Positions 6,957-16,566 of a stretch of 64,000 nucleotides of DNA are shown piece by piece. The stretch covers positions 124,001 through 188,000 of the forward strand of contig NZ_PIQC01000007.1 of the NCBI RefSeq assembly GCF_003987255.1, given 5' to 3'. This DNA comes from Idiomarina ramblicola. GTDB lineage: Bacteria; Pseudomonadota; Gammaproteobacteria; Enterobacterales; Alteromonadaceae. The first letter of the stretch is position 1. Each line of letters opens with the position of its first letter. The position numbers and the translations under genes are program-made. Under the pieces are notes generated by a model. The model did not search any database. It was not told where the DNA came from and was given only the letters and a program-made list of their open reading frames with translations.

Positions 6957-7898
6957 TTACCAAAATCTCAGGCGTCGTAGCAGTAAGAACTCAACAATGG
7001 CAATAATCACCAATGAACCACAGAAAATCATGAAGGCGTCGGTATTTTCCACGCCCGGCATGCCGCCAATATTAATGCCAAAAACACCGGTTAAAAAGCT
7101 TAGTGGTAAAAATACACCGGCAATAACCGAAAGCCAGTAGGTATTTCGGTTCATTTTTTCGGCGATGGCCTGCTGTAGCTGCTCGCGCTGCATCCAGACC
7201 TGTTCAAGCATTAAATCAATTTGTTCGAACAGCCGTTGGGTTGTGTCGCGTTCGTTGATTAGCCATTGGTGCAATTCGGGTGTCATGATTTTTTCAGCTT
7301 CGGTGCTGAGCTTTTCTAAAGCCGCCAATTGAGGGCGAATAAAACGGTTCAGACGCAATAGGCGACGATGCAGGGCTGTCAGCTTTATCTGAACCGATGC
7401 GGTGTTATCAAAGCCTTCCCCCTCAATGGCTTCAAGTTGCTCCTCTGCCGATGAAACGACATCTTCAATTCGTAAGTTGATTTGCTCAATTAGCGCGACG
7501 ATAAAATCGTGTAATGACTCAGGCCCTATCTGTTGCTGGAGTTGTTCTCTTAGTTTTGCTATGGATAAGAACGGACGTTTACGGAAGCTGTATAATGCCC
7601 CTTTATAATACAGTAGACGCAAACTGAGCATGTCTTCTGGTGACTCACCCGTATTTAAGTTAACGCCTCGTAGTAACAACATAAAACCATCAGGCAAGCG
7701 TTGGAACCTGGGGCGGGTATCTTCTTCGAGCACTGCATCAATAAGAGGTTCGGGGATTCCGGCCTGAGTTAACCAATCAGTCAGGCCTTCAACGTCGCGC
7801 TGGAAGTGAAACCAAGTGTTCTGTTCGGCTCCGGACGGTGTCTGAAGTTGTGTTGCGGGATGTTGATTGAAATCCCAGGCATCAATTAAAAAATCCAT
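6957..7898 (-). CDS. zntB: Zinc transporter ZntB (CorA superfamily)
   Basis: A 313-aa CorA-type channel-like transporter. A long cytoplasmic N-terminal domain, largely alpha-helical and charged after residue about 120, is followed by two C-terminal TM helices (about 253-275 and 285-308). The signature loop reads GVFGINIGGMPG, a GIN form typical of ZntB rather than the GMN of Mg2+-specific CorA. ZntB was first described as a zinc efflux system; later work supports proton-coupled zinc uptake. No operon partners; the next gene, fbpC, begins its own group. Confidence 0.88.
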   Translation of the reverse strand: MDFLIDAWDFNQHPATQLQTPSGAEQNTWFHFQRDVEGLTDWLTQAGIPEPLIDAVLEEDTRPRFQRLPDGFMLLLRGVNLNTGESPEDMLSLRLLYYKGALYSFRKRPFLSIAKLREQLQQQIGPESLHDFIVALIEQINLRIEDVVSSAEEQLEAIEGEGFDNTASVQIKLTALHRRLLRLNRFIRPQLAALEKLSTEAEKIMTPELHQWLINERDTTQRLFEQIDLMLEQVWMQREQLQQAIAEKMNRNTYWLSVIAGVFLPLSFLTGVFGINIGGMPGVENTDAFMIFCGSLVIIAIVEFLLLRRLRFW

Positions 7899-7971
7899 AG
7901 AACTCTCACTTTAAGACTATTATCCAAAGTCTATAGCGAGGCGTTTAACTTGTCATTGTTTTACGCATCAC

Positions 7972-9030
7972 TCAGTCAGGAAGTTCACACAACGATGAAT
8001 CAAAGACGACTAAATGATCAAAATCGATATCGATACCAATTTGCTCACCGGTTTTCAGGGGTTGGTGAGACGGACCAACGGCTAACACATGGCTGGTATC
8101 CGTTAATTCCAGGGTATAAAGATAATGGGAGCCGCGGAAGCCGCAACCGACAACACTCGCTTTCATAGAGCTGTCATTATTAATCAGTATATCGTCGGGA
8201 CGAACTAAAAAGTTAACGCTCATATCGGGTTTGCCGTGCAGTTGCTGATGTTCAATAATGCCAAATGCGCAATGCAATTTTTGGTCTTTTATTTCACCAT
8301 TGAGCAAAATTCCGCGGCCAATGAAGTCGGCAACCAGTTGATGAGTCGGTTGATGGTAGAGCGCATAAGGGGTTTCCCATTGCAGTAACTGACCTGAGTA
8401 CATGACCCCGGCTTTATCTGCCATAGCGAACGCTTCTTGCTGATCGTGGGTAACGAGTAAAGCCGTAATACCTTCCTCTTTAAGCAATCTTCTGACGTCG
8501 TGAGCTAAAACTTCTCGCAGTTCTGCATCAAGGCTGGAGAAAGGTTCATCCAGCAGCATCAGTTTGGGTTTAGGTGCCAGAGCTCTGGCTAGTGCCACGC
8601 GTTGTTGCTGTCCGCCTGATAACTCGTGAGGGTAACGATTTTGGTATCCATTAAGGCCGATACGAACCAGCAATTCACTGATGCGTTCTTCTTGCTGCTT
8701 TTTAGGCAACCGGTTAATACCAAAGCGGATATTGTCGCCAACGGTTAAGTGGGGAAATAGCGAGAAGTCTTGAAACATCATGCCGACTTGTCGTTGTTCG
8801 GTGGGCCATTGTGTTCTCTCGGAAGAAACGGTCTTGCCGTGTAACTGTATGTTGCCTTGTGAAACCGGTATGAAGCCTGCTATAGCGCGTAAGAGAGTTG
8901 TTTTACCGCAACCACTGGGGCCGAGTAGGCAGCCAATATCGCCAGGCTCTAATGATAAGCCCAGCCTATCGACAATGAGATCACCAGAAAGCTGGATGCT
9001 GACTGCGTCGATATTCAGTAGTGTGCTCAT
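7972..9030 (-). CDS. fbpC: Ferric iron ABC transporter, ATP-binding protein
   Basis: A 352-aa ABC ATPase. Walker A GPSGCGKTTLLRAIAG (about residue 37), signature LSGGQQQRVALARAL, Walker B LMLLDEPFSSLDAE and the switch H in LLVTHDQQEA are all present. The C-terminal 120 residues form a TOBE-like regulatory domain, as in FbpC/PotA/CysA. It is the last gene of fbpA-fbpB-fbpC on the minus strand; its ATG directly abuts the fbpB stop and its ribosome site (AGGAG) lies inside fbpB. It energises periplasmic Fe3+ uptake. Confidence 0.92.
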   Translation of the reverse strand: MSTLLNIDAVSIQLSGDLIVDRLGLSLEPGDIGCLLGPSGCGKTTLLRAIAGFIPVSQGNIQLHGKTVSSERTQWPTEQRQVGMMFQDFSLFPHLTVGDNIRFGINRLPKKQQEERISELLVRIGLNGYQNRYPHELSGGQQQRVALARALAPKPKLMLLDEPFSSLDAELREVLAHDVRRLLKEEGITALLVTHDQQEAFAMADKAGVMYSGQLLQWETPYALYHQPTHQLVADFIGRGILLNGEIKDQKLHCAFGIIEHQQLHGKPDMSVNFLVRPDDILINNDSSMKASVVGCGFRGSHYLYTLELTDTSHVLAVGPSHQPLKTGEQIGIDIDFDHLVVFDSSLCELPD

Positions 9031-10659
9031 TTACTCTCCTGTTTTAAGCGAGTTACTGCGTAAAGCCCGGGATAACATAATGACCGGAATTAAGCCCACA
9101 ACGACAATCATCAGTGCCGGGGGCCCGGCATCGGCGAGTCTCTCGTCAGAGGCCATTTCAAATGCGCGTACGGCCAGCGTATTGAAGTCGAACGGTCTTA
9201 AAACCAAAGTAGCAGGCAATTCTTTCATGACATCAACCAGGACTAAAATAAGTGCGGCCAGCAATGGACTGCGCAATAAAGGTAAATGTATCCGCCATAA
9301 AATACGCTTACCGCTGGCACCTAAAGTGCGTGCGCTGTCGTCCATTTGCGGCGTGATTTGTTCGAGCCCCGAGTTCACTGTTTGCAGTGAAACCGAGAGA
9401 AAGCGGACGCTGTAAGCAAATAAAAGTGCCATAACGGTACCGGAAAATAATAAGCCGGGATTAAAGTCAAACAACCATTCGCTGATAGTGATAAGTTGAT
9501 TATCAATCCAGGCGAGCGGCGACAGTAATCCGACAGCAATAACAATACCCGGAATAGCATAACCCATACCTGCCAGACTGATAGCTGCACGTAAGGGCCG
9601 GGTAGGGTGGCGGCGTCGACCGTAGGCAAGCCATAATGCCAGAGCCACGGTGATTAACGCCGCTAACAGTCCTAGCCAGAGTGTGTTAAAGGTTAAGATC
9701 CAAAAAGCACTTTGTTGCCAGATGTCTGACTTTTGAATAGACCACCACAGCAACTGTGCTGCGGGTATGGCAAAACCAAGCACAACCGGCAACCAACAGA
9801 TCAGTGACGCTACAGCAGCTCGCCATCCGCTAAGGGGGCGTCGCTGTGGTGGTCGGGTGGCAGAACGCTGTTGATAGAACCGAGCCCTGCGTCGGGAGTA
9901 ACGTTCAACCATAATCAGTATGATGACAAACATCAATAACAGGGCGGACAGTTGTAAAGCGCCCTGAGCGTCACCAATACCATACCAGGTCCTGAATATT
10001 CCTGTGGTAAACACGGTAACGCCAAAATATTCCATGGTGCCGTAATCGGCCAGAGTTTCCATTAACGCGAGGGTGACTCCAGTCGCGATAGCTGGCCGTG
10101 CTAACGGTAAGGCGACTTTCCAGAAACTTCTTAGTGAGCCGGCTCCAAGGGTTTTTGCACTTTCAAAAGCGGTGGTTGATTGCTGCATGAAAGCGGCGCG
10201 GGTAATGAGGTAAACATAGGGGTAAAGAACAATGCAAAGAACAAAGATAGCGCCACTGAGGCTTCTAATCTGAGGAAACCAATACTCACCAATGTTTACA
10301 GAAAATATATCCCTGACGAGCCCTTGCACCGGTCCTGCGTAATCAAGCAGGCCAGTATAAGTATAAGCTGTGATATAGGCAGGCATTGCCAATGGAAGTA
10401 ATAATGCCCAGCTTAGCCAGCGCCACCCTGGAAAGTCGTATTGGCTAATACACCAAGCTGTGCTGACCCCTAATAGAGTGACACCGAAACCGACAGCGAA
10501 TAATAAGATCAACGAATGACCGATGTATTCGGGGATCACGGTTTGCCACAGATGGTACAGGATGTCCCACTGAGGATTCAATAACGATAAAGCTACCACA
10601 ATAAGTGGTAGCCCAATCAACACCGCGACGGCAAACAGCAATAGCGTGCCACGGTTCAT
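9031..10659 (-). CDS. fbpB: Ferric iron ABC transporter, permease
   Basis: A 542-aa fused permease with about 12 TM helices in two homologous halves, each with a binding-protein-dependent transport motif (EAA loop: AFESAKTLGAGSLRSFWKVALP in the first half, DDSARTLGASGKRILWRIHLP in the second). One polypeptide therefore forms the whole channel, as usual for Fbp/Sfu systems. It lies between fbpA and fbpC, with an AGGAG ribosome site 21 bases downstream of fbpA. Expression is probably iron-repressed from the Fur box upstream of fbpA. Confidence 0.92.
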   Translation of the reverse strand: MNRGTLLLFAVAVLIGLPLIVVALSLLNPQWDILYHLWQTVIPEYIGHSLILLFAVGFGVTLLGVSTAWCISQYDFPGWRWLSWALLLPLAMPAYITAYTYTGLLDYAGPVQGLVRDIFSVNIGEYWFPQIRSLSGAIFVLCIVLYPYVYLITRAAFMQQSTTAFESAKTLGAGSLRSFWKVALPLARPAIATGVTLALMETLADYGTMEYFGVTVFTTGIFRTWYGIGDAQGALQLSALLLMFVIILIMVERYSRRRARFYQQRSATRPPQRRPLSGWRAAVASLICWLPVVLGFAIPAAQLLWWSIQKSDIWQQSAFWILTFNTLWLGLLAALITVALALWLAYGRRRHPTRPLRAAISLAGMGYAIPGIVIAVGLLSPLAWIDNQLITISEWLFDFNPGLLFSGTVMALLFAYSVRFLSVSLQTVNSGLEQITPQMDDSARTLGASGKRILWRIHLPLLRSPLLAALILVLVDVMKELPATLVLRPFDFNTLAVRAFEMASDERLADAGPPALMIVVVGLIPVIMLSRALRSNSLKTGE

Positions 10660-10680
10660 TTACGCATCTCCTGATACAAA

Positions 10681-11706
10681 TTAACGCCAGCCGGCGCGGT
10701 TCATCAGACGAACGGCATCACCGTTATTTTCACCTAGAATATCCATGGCGATATCATCCTGCTTAAAGTCGCCCCATTGCTGTAGCGTTTCACTCCACTC
10801 AACACTTTCCCGAACTGGGTATTCATAATTGGCTTGAGCGTACCATTTCTGTGACTCTTCAGAGACCAGGAACTGAATGAGTTTTTTAGCTTCGTCGACG
10901 TTTTTGGCGTGTTTGGTAACACCGATACCAGAAACATTAACATGAGCGCCCTGTTTATCCTGAGCTGGCCAGAAAATCTTAACCTTTTCCGCCGCTGCAC
11001 GCTCTTCTGCGTCTTCTGAGTTCAGCATGTGACCAAAGTAGTAGGTATTGGCAACAGCGATGTCGCAAACTCCGAAGGCTACGCCTTTAATTTGATCGCG
11101 GTCACCACCAACTGGTTTACGCGCAAAATTTTCAACAAAGTTTTCTGCCCATTTCTCTGTCTTATCTACACCGTGATGTTCAATCAGGGCGGCAACTAAC
11201 GATTGGTTATAGAGGTTATTAGAAGAACGAATACAAATGCGGTCATTCCATTTTTCATCCGCCAGACTTAAGTAAGACTGCAATTCGTCTGGATTAACCC
11301 GTTCAGGCGAGTAGAAAATGGGACGGGCACGCAAACTGAGTCCGAACCAGAGATTATCCGCTGAGCGGAAATGAGCAGGAACGGCCGAATTAATCGTATC
11401 GGAAATGACGGGCTGGAAGGCGTTTGCTTCAACAGCACGGTGAAGAGCTCCTGCATCGACCGTTAAAAATAAATCGGCCGGTGTATTTTCGCCTTCTGAA
11501 TTCAAACGAGCAAGCAAGGCATCGGCTTTACCTGTTAATAAATTAACTTCAATACCGGTTTGTTCGGTAAATTTTTCTAAAACCGGTTTAATCAGGGCTT
11601 CTTTTCGCGCTGAGTAAATATTAACTTCAGCGGCGGCGCTAGTGAAAGACACCAGTGTCGCAGAAGTCGCGGCAAGTATTGCGAGTAATGAATTAAACTT
11701 ACGCAT
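10681..11706 (-). CDS. fbpA: Periplasmic ferric iron-binding protein
   Basis: A 341-aa type II periplasmic binding protein. The N-terminal 26 residues are a signal peptide ending ...SFTSAAA before EVNIYSARKEALIKPVLEKF, the usual start of mature FbpA. The adjacent tyrosines in NTYYFG match the Tyr pair that grips Fe3+ in FbpA/FutA proteins. Strong AAGGAG precedes the ATG. First gene of fbpABC, with a good Fur box 66-84 bases upstream. It captures free or chelator-released ferric iron in the periplasm and hands it to FbpBC. Confidence 0.94.
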   Translation of the reverse strand: MRKFNSLLAILAATSATLVSFTSAAAEVNIYSARKEALIKPVLEKFTEQTGIEVNLLTGKADALLARLNSEGENTPADLFLTVDAGALHRAVEANAFQPVISDTINSAVPAHFRSADNLWFGLSLRARPIFYSPERVNPDELQSYLSLADEKWNDRICIRSSNNLYNQSLVAALIEHHGVDKTEKWAENFVENFARKPVGGDRDQIKGVAFGVCDIAVANTYYFGHMLNSEDAEERAAAEKVKIFWPAQDKQGAHVNVSGIGVTKHAKNVDEAKKLIQFLVSEESQKWYAQANYEYPVRESVEWSETLQQWGDFKQDDIAMDILGENNGDAVRLMNRAGWR

Positions 11707-11771
11707 TTCAAATGACTCCTTAACGAACTCTACGTGGTCGAAACGCGATGATTATATCAAACAAAACAAAT

Positions 11772-11790
11772 AATGATAGCCATTCTCATT
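11772..11790 (-). promoter_or_regulatory. Fur box upstream of fbpABC
   Basis: AATGATAGCCATTCTCATT matches the 19-bp Fur consensus (GATAATGATAATCATTATC) well, with the 7-1-7 core TGATAGC-C-ATTCTCA. It lies between fbpA (minus) and the antiporter (plus); its distance fits repression of fbpA, and an effect on the divergent gene is possible. Confidence 0.8.
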
Positions 11791-11880
11791 TAAAAAATAG
11801 TCATCTAAATTCGTTATTTGAGGGTAGTCAAGGTATTAGCTTCTGCTATTCTACAAAGACTTACTTTCAGCGGAGAACTT

Positions 11881-13710
11881 ATGTCTGAACTATCGTTGCT
11901 TGCCCTGATTGGTGTGCTGTCCATTTGTTGTCAGTGGTTAGCATGGCGCATTAAGCTGCCTGCAATATTGCCATTACTAATTTGCGGGTTATTACTGGGG
12001 CCTACTCTTGGCTTATTGAACCCCGATGCATTATTTGAGGACTTACTGTTTCCTTTCGTGTCCTTGGCGGTAGCCGTTATTTTGTTTGAAGGCAGCCTCA
12101 CGCTGAAGTTTGAAGAAATTCGCGGACATGGCCGTATGGTAACCAACCTGGTCAGTATTGGAATGTTGGTTACCTTCATTGTCATCGCTATTTTGACGCA
12201 CTTTATTATGGGCTATGGCTGGGAAATTTCTGCTTTGTTCGGTGCGTTAGTGGTGGTAACCGGGCCAACGGTAATTCAGCCGATGATACGCTCGGTTAGA
12301 CCCATTAATAAGCTCGCTAATATTTTGCGCTGGGAAGGCATTATCATCGATCCGCTGGGGGCTTTACTGGCAGTACTGGTCTATGAATTTATTATCGCCA
12401 GTCAGGACGTTGCTTTCCTGCATGCCCTTCAGGCCTTTGCAACAACCGTCGCTCTTGGTTTTGCGTTAGGTTGGGGAGCTGCACGTTTATTAGGGCTCGC
12501 TTTGGGACGAGGTTGGTTTCCGCATTACTTGCAGAATGTCGCAACCTTAACCATCGTATTAGGTGTTTTTGCGCTATCGAACGCGATTCAGCATGAGTCC
12601 GGGTTATTGACCGTTACCGTTATGGGGATGGTCATGGCAAACACCCGCAACTTGAATATGGAAGAAATATTGGAGTTTAAGGAAACGCTGAGCGTTCTGC
12701 TTATCTCTGCTCTTTTCATTATTCTGGCCGCCCGACTTGATTTTGCTGAGTTTGATGCACTGGGAATGCCTGCGGTTGTTCTGCTCGCTATTATTTTGTT
12801 TGCGGTACGTCCTTTAGCTGTGTGGCTATCGGCAATCGGCACTGAACTCAGGTTTAAGGATAAAGTTTTATTATCCTGGATTGCGCCCAGAGGTATTGTG
12901 GCAGCAGCGGTTTCAGCATTGTTTGCGTTAAAAATGGAGGAATCAGGCTGGACGGAAGCGGCAGCTGTGGTGCCTTTAGTTTTCCTTGTGATCATGACAA
13001 CAGTCGTGTTGCAAAGTTTGACTGCGAAACCGCTGGCAAGATTGCTGGGGCTATTGGAACCCTCTGCAAATGGCTTTTTAATTTTTGGTGCAAACCAGAT
13101 GACCAGAGCTGTTGCTAAAAGCTTGCAGGAAAGAGGTATTCCGGTACGCCTGGCAGATACAAACTGGGAGAACATTAAGTTAGCGAGAATGGATAATTTA
13201 CCGGTGTATTTTGGCAACCCGGCCTCGGAACATGCTGCTAACAACATCGATTTGACCGGTCTTGGAAGGTTGTTAGTGATGTCGCCTTATAAGCAGTTGA
13301 ACCCTTTGGTATCAATGTATTATCAGGATTGGTTTGGCTCGAAAAAAGTTCATGGTTTGAATGGTGGCGAGCAAGACTATCGGGCCAGCCATCAATTGAC
13401 AGAAAGTTATCGGAAAACGCTCAATCTGTTTGGCGAAAGTGTGACTTATTCAAAGCTTGCCAGTTTGCACTTTAAAGGCGCAAAAATTAAGTCGACACCG
13501 ATTACCGACAGCTTTAGTTTTGCGGACTACCAGCAAAAATATGGCACTCGGGCACTACCGATGTTCGCATTGGATGATGCCGAAAAACTCCATATTTTTA
13601 CAACTGAACGAGAACTCATACCGCAGTCCGGGTGGACGGTTATTGCTATGATTTCAGCGGAGTCTGAGGAAAATGACGACGAGCAGGGCAACGCCACACG
13701 AAAAGACTGA
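11881..13710 (+). CDS. CPA1-family Na+(K+)/H+ antiporter with C-terminal nucleotide-binding-like domain
   Basis: A 609-aa inner-membrane exchanger. The ATG at 11881 has GGAG five bases upstream; an upstream in-frame start at 11818 lacks a ribosome site. Residues about 1-395 form 11-13 hydrophobic helices of the Na_H_Exchanger fold, including FPFVSLAVAVILFEGSLTL and WEGIIIDPLGALLAVLVYEF with the conserved acidic residues. Residues about 395-500 resemble a TrkA-N/RCK domain (FLIFGANQMTRAVAKSL then a D about 25 residues on), suggesting gating by a nucleotide or by redox state. It overlaps pqiA by 38 bases. Confidence 0.87.
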   Translation: MSELSLLALIGVLSICCQWLAWRIKLPAILPLLICGLLLGPTLGLLNPDALFEDLLFPFVSLAVAVILFEGSLTLKFEEIRGHGRMVTNLVSIGMLVTFIVIAILTHFIMGYGWEISALFGALVVVTGPTVIQPMIRSVRPINKLANILRWEGIIIDPLGALLAVLVYEFIIASQDVAFLHALQAFATTVALGFALGWGAARLLGLALGRGWFPHYLQNVATLTIVLGVFALSNAIQHESGLLTVTVMGMVMANTRNLNMEEILEFKETLSVLLISALFIILAARLDFAEFDALGMPAVVLLAIILFAVRPLAVWLSAIGTELRFKDKVLLSWIAPRGIVAAAVSALFALKMEESGWTEAAAVVPLVFLVIMTTVVLQSLTAKPLARLLGLLEPSANGFLIFGANQMTRAVAKSLQERGIPVRLADTNWENIKLARMDNLPVYFGNPASEHAANNIDLTGLGRLLVMSPYKQLNPLVSMYYQDWFGSKKVHGLNGGEQDYRASHQLTESYRKTLNLFGESVTYSKLASLHFKGAKIKSTPITDSFSFADYQQKYGTRALPMFALDDAEKLHIFTTERELIPQSGWTVIAMISAESEENDDEQGNATRKD

Positions 13711-14926
13711 AGTGGTCGGCTGCCCTCAATGTGACTGGGTAAGCCGGCGCGTTCCGCTCCTGACAAATGAGCAGTCGGAGTGCCCGCGCTGTGGGTACAT
13801 TCTGGAAGATGGGAATAACGCTGGGCAGTATACTCTTTTAGCTGTTGCCATCGCCGCGTTGGTGCTTTTGTTTGCAAGCTTGTCTGTCGATTTTATTCGA
13901 TATTCGGCTGCTGGTGTCGAACAATCAATGACCTTAATGGATGCGGCTTGGCAACTTTCGTATTTTCACGAAAAGGTATTGGCGGTTCTGGTTCTGTTAA
14001 CTGTCATCATTATTCCCTGTATCTACCTTTTATGTCTTATTTGGGTATACAGTCAGCTTGAAACGTCCGGTCCAAATCGATTGAACCTTTATTTGTTGCG
14101 GACAATGGAACATTTAAAGCCTTGGTTAATGACGGATATCTTCCTGCTCGGTACCCTGGTAGCGCTAGTGAAAATATCCAGTCTGGCAGAGGTTCGCTTG
14201 CTTGAAGGGTTCTGGGGATTCAGCGTTTTTGTGGTGTTGTTACTGTTTGTTTATGAGCGGGCTAAGCGAACACCTGTTTGGCAGTATTTTTCCGTAATGA
14301 ATCGCCCCGACTTGTCTGCACAAGCCGGTCTTACCGCCGGTGAGCAAGGGTTGATGACTTGCACACTCTGTCATGCACTTAATTCGCGGGACAGCAGAAA
14401 CTGTTATCAATGCACTGAGCCGCAAAAAACATCTTGGTGGCGCAAGCCGGGGGCAACGTTAGCATTAATTACGGCTGGCGCTATTATGTTAATTCCGGCG
14501 CATTGGTTACCGGTTATGGAAACCGTTCGGTTTGGAAACGATCAACCGGCTACCATTATTGGTGGGGTAACAGAATTATGGCAAAGTGGTGACAAGCCCA
14601 TAGCTATTATCGTTTTTGTGGCCAGTCTGGTTATTCCTGTCGCAAAGGTTCTGGTGCTGGGAGTCTTGCTACTCTTAGCGCGTTGGCAGACTCCGGCAAT
14701 GGTGCGGAATCGGTTATTATTGTTTAAAGTCACTGACTGGATTGGTCGTTGGTCAATGATAGATGTTTTTGTGGTGGCGATACTGGTTGCTCTGGTCCGC
14801 AGTGGCACTGTTATGTCGGTGTACCCGGGCAGTGCTGCGGTGTCGTTTGCAGCAGCTGTCGTTCTGACGATGTTGGCAGCGATGAGTTTTGATACACGCT
14901 TATTCTGGCGAGAGGCGGATAGATGA
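13673..14926 (+). CDS. pqiA: Intermembrane transport protein PqiA
   Basis: A 417-aa inner-membrane protein of the PqiABC lipid-transport system linking the inner and outer membranes. Two PqiA halves are visible, each opening with a zinc-ribbon-like Cys cluster: CPQCDW...CPRCGY at about residues 18-43, and CTLCHALNSRDSRNCYQC at about 227-244. Each is followed by about four TM helices (8 total). The ATG at 13673 has GAGG just upstream and begins inside the antiporter gene, implying coupled translation. The pqiB start overlaps its stop (ATGA). Confidence 0.92.
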   Translation: MTTSRATPHEKTEVVGCPQCDWVSRRVPLLTNEQSECPRCGYILEDGNNAGQYTLLAVAIAALVLLFASLSVDFIRYSAAGVEQSMTLMDAAWQLSYFHEKVLAVLVLLTVIIIPCIYLLCLIWVYSQLETSGPNRLNLYLLRTMEHLKPWLMTDIFLLGTLVALVKISSLAEVRLLEGFWGFSVFVVLLLFVYERAKRTPVWQYFSVMNRPDLSAQAGLTAGEQGLMTCTLCHALNSRDSRNCYQCTEPQKTSWWRKPGATLALITAGAIMLIPAHWLPVMETVRFGNDQPATIIGGVTELWQSGDKPIAIIVFVASLVIPVAKVLVLGVLLLLARWQTPAMVRNRLLLFKVTDWIGRWSMIDVFVVAILVALVRSGTVMSVYPGSAAVSFAAAVVLTMLAAMSFDTRLFWREADR

Positions 14927-16566
14927 CAGAAAATTCAACAAGCAAGGTTCGTCAAGCTAATGGTGTTTCCCCAGTCTGGATTGTACCGTTGCTCGCTTTT
15001 GCTGTCGCTTTGTGGATGGTTTGGCAAGACACGCGGGGTACCGGACCGACCATTACGGTGGCAGTAGAAGATGCTGAAGGTATTGAGGCTGGAAAAACTC
15101 AGGTAAAGGTTCGTAATGTAGATGTTGGTCAGGTGACAGAGGTCCGTTTATCTGACGATTTTTCGTCAGCCGTTGTGGAAGTTGCAATGAATGACGGCAC
15201 AGAGCGAATGCTGAATGCAGAAACGCGGATATGGGTGGTTAAACCCAGGATAGGAAGACAAGGTGTCAGCGGACTCGGAACATTATTATCGGGTGCATAT
15301 ATTCGTCTGCAACCGGGAAACTCAGAAGAGCAGCAATCACATTTTGAAGCATTAGAACAGCCGCCAGTGACGTCTCAGGAAACGCCGGGCAAACGGTTAA
15401 TATTGACGAGCGAAGGCCAAACGACAATTACGGTTGGTGACTCGGTACAATATCAGGGATTCACCGTTGGTCAGGTAGAGCAGGCCGAGTTCCTGGTAGA
15501 GGAGAGGGAAACGCGTTATCAGATTTTCGTAAAAGCCCCATACGACGAGTTGCTAACTGAAAATACTCGATTCTGGCTGCAGCGTGGTGTTTCAATTCAA
15601 TGGAATTCGCAAGGCCTGGACTTAGCGTTGGGTTCACTGGAATCATTGCTGGGAGCGAGCGTCACGTTTGGTGTTCCGGAAGGTCAGCCCCGGGGTAAAA
15701 AGTTAACAGGCGACCAAAACTTTGCATTGTTTGAAAGTTTGGAAGATGCAAAGCAACAAGGCTATATCCATGGTATTGATTACGTGGTTTTATTGAATGA
15801 GTCAGTTTCCGGGCTTGAAAAGGGGGCTCCGGTTCAGTTCAAAGGAGTCAGAGTGGGTACGGTCCGGGAGGTGCCGCTACGCTGGTTCCCTGATGAAAGT
15901 GAAGAAGCCCCGTTGAAGCGTATTCCGATTCTTATCCGTTTTGAACCAGAACGCTTAAGAGGATTGGTTGCTAATACCGATATCAAAAACTGGGAAAAGC
16001 GGTTGCCTGAACTGTTTGAAGATGGACTCCGAGCCAATATTCGCGCCGCAAACTTATTGACTAACAGCCTTTTTGTTGATGTTCGGTTTTACCCGGGTGA
16101 CGATAAATCTGACGTTGGTGAGAGATTTGCCGGCTATCCGGTGATGCCTGCTATGGCGAGTGACTTTACCCGGTTGGAAGAGAAATTGACGGAGTTAATG
16201 GATAAGTTTAATCAGTTACCGCTCGAGCAGGGACTAAATGACTTTTCAGAGGCAATGACCTCCGTTGATAACACAGCACAGAAGTTGGATAGCGTCTCAC
16301 AAAGCCTTGCCGCAATTGTCGAGCAACCACAAATGCAGCAACTGCCGCAGTTATTACAACAAAACCTCATTCAATTAAAGGAATTGACCGGCAGCTTTAA
16401 TGAAGGGTCGCCTACACGACAGCAGTTGAACCAAACACTAAGTGAAATTGAACAACTCTCTCGTGAGCTGAAACCCGTAATCGAGTTGTTACAGGAACAG
16501 CCGAACTCTCTTATTTTCAGTCCGTCTATCGAGCCCGATCCGGAGCCAAAAGCTTATGAACAATAA
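14923..16566 (+). CDS. pqiB: Intermembrane transport protein PqiB (three MCE domains)
   Basis: A 547-aa MCE protein. One N-terminal TM helix (about 18-35) anchors a periplasmic chain with three MCE/MlaD domains (about 44-135, 160-225 and 285-395) and a helical C-terminal region (about 415-535) rich in Leu/Gln, which in E. coli forms the long needle spanning the periplasm. The MCE repeats show GIEAGKTQVKVRNVDVGQV, and a GLEKGAPVQFKGVRVGTV segment. It overlaps pqiA by four bases and pqiC by 11. It carries lipids between membranes and supports outer-membrane integrity. Confidence 0.92.
   Translation: MTENSTSKVRQANGVSPVWIVPLLAFAVALWMVWQDTRGTGPTITVAVEDAEGIEAGKTQVKVRNVDVGQVTEVRLSDDFSSAVVEVAMNDGTERMLNAETRIWVVKPRIGRQGVSGLGTLLSGAYIRLQPGNSEEQQSHFEALEQPPVTSQETPGKRLILTSEGQTTITVGDSVQYQGFTVGQVEQAEFLVEERETRYQIFVKAPYDELLTENTRFWLQRGVSIQWNSQGLDLALGSLESLLGASVTFGVPEGQPRGKKLTGDQNFALFESLEDAKQQGYIHGIDYVVLLNESVSGLEKGAPVQFKGVRVGTVREVPLRWFPDESEEAPLKRIPILIRFEPERLRGLVANTDIKNWEKRLPELFEDGLRANIRAANLLTNSLFVDVRFYPGDDKSDVGERFAGYPVMPAMASDFTRLEEKLTELMDKFNQLPLEQGLNDFSEAMTSVDNTAQKLDSVSQSLAAIVEQPQMQQLPQLLQQNLIQLKELTGSFNEGSPTRQQLNQTLSEIEQLSRELKPVIELLQEQPNSLIFSPSIEPDPEPKAYEQ

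Noticed and set aside
8780..9415. 211-codon plus-strand frame across the fbpB/fbpC junction
   Set aside because: It is antisense to two well-supported transporter genes and looks like no known family.
12588..13247. 219-codon minus-strand frame inside the antiporter gene
   Set aside because: Antisense shadow of a strongly supported membrane protein, with no start signal or recognisable domain.
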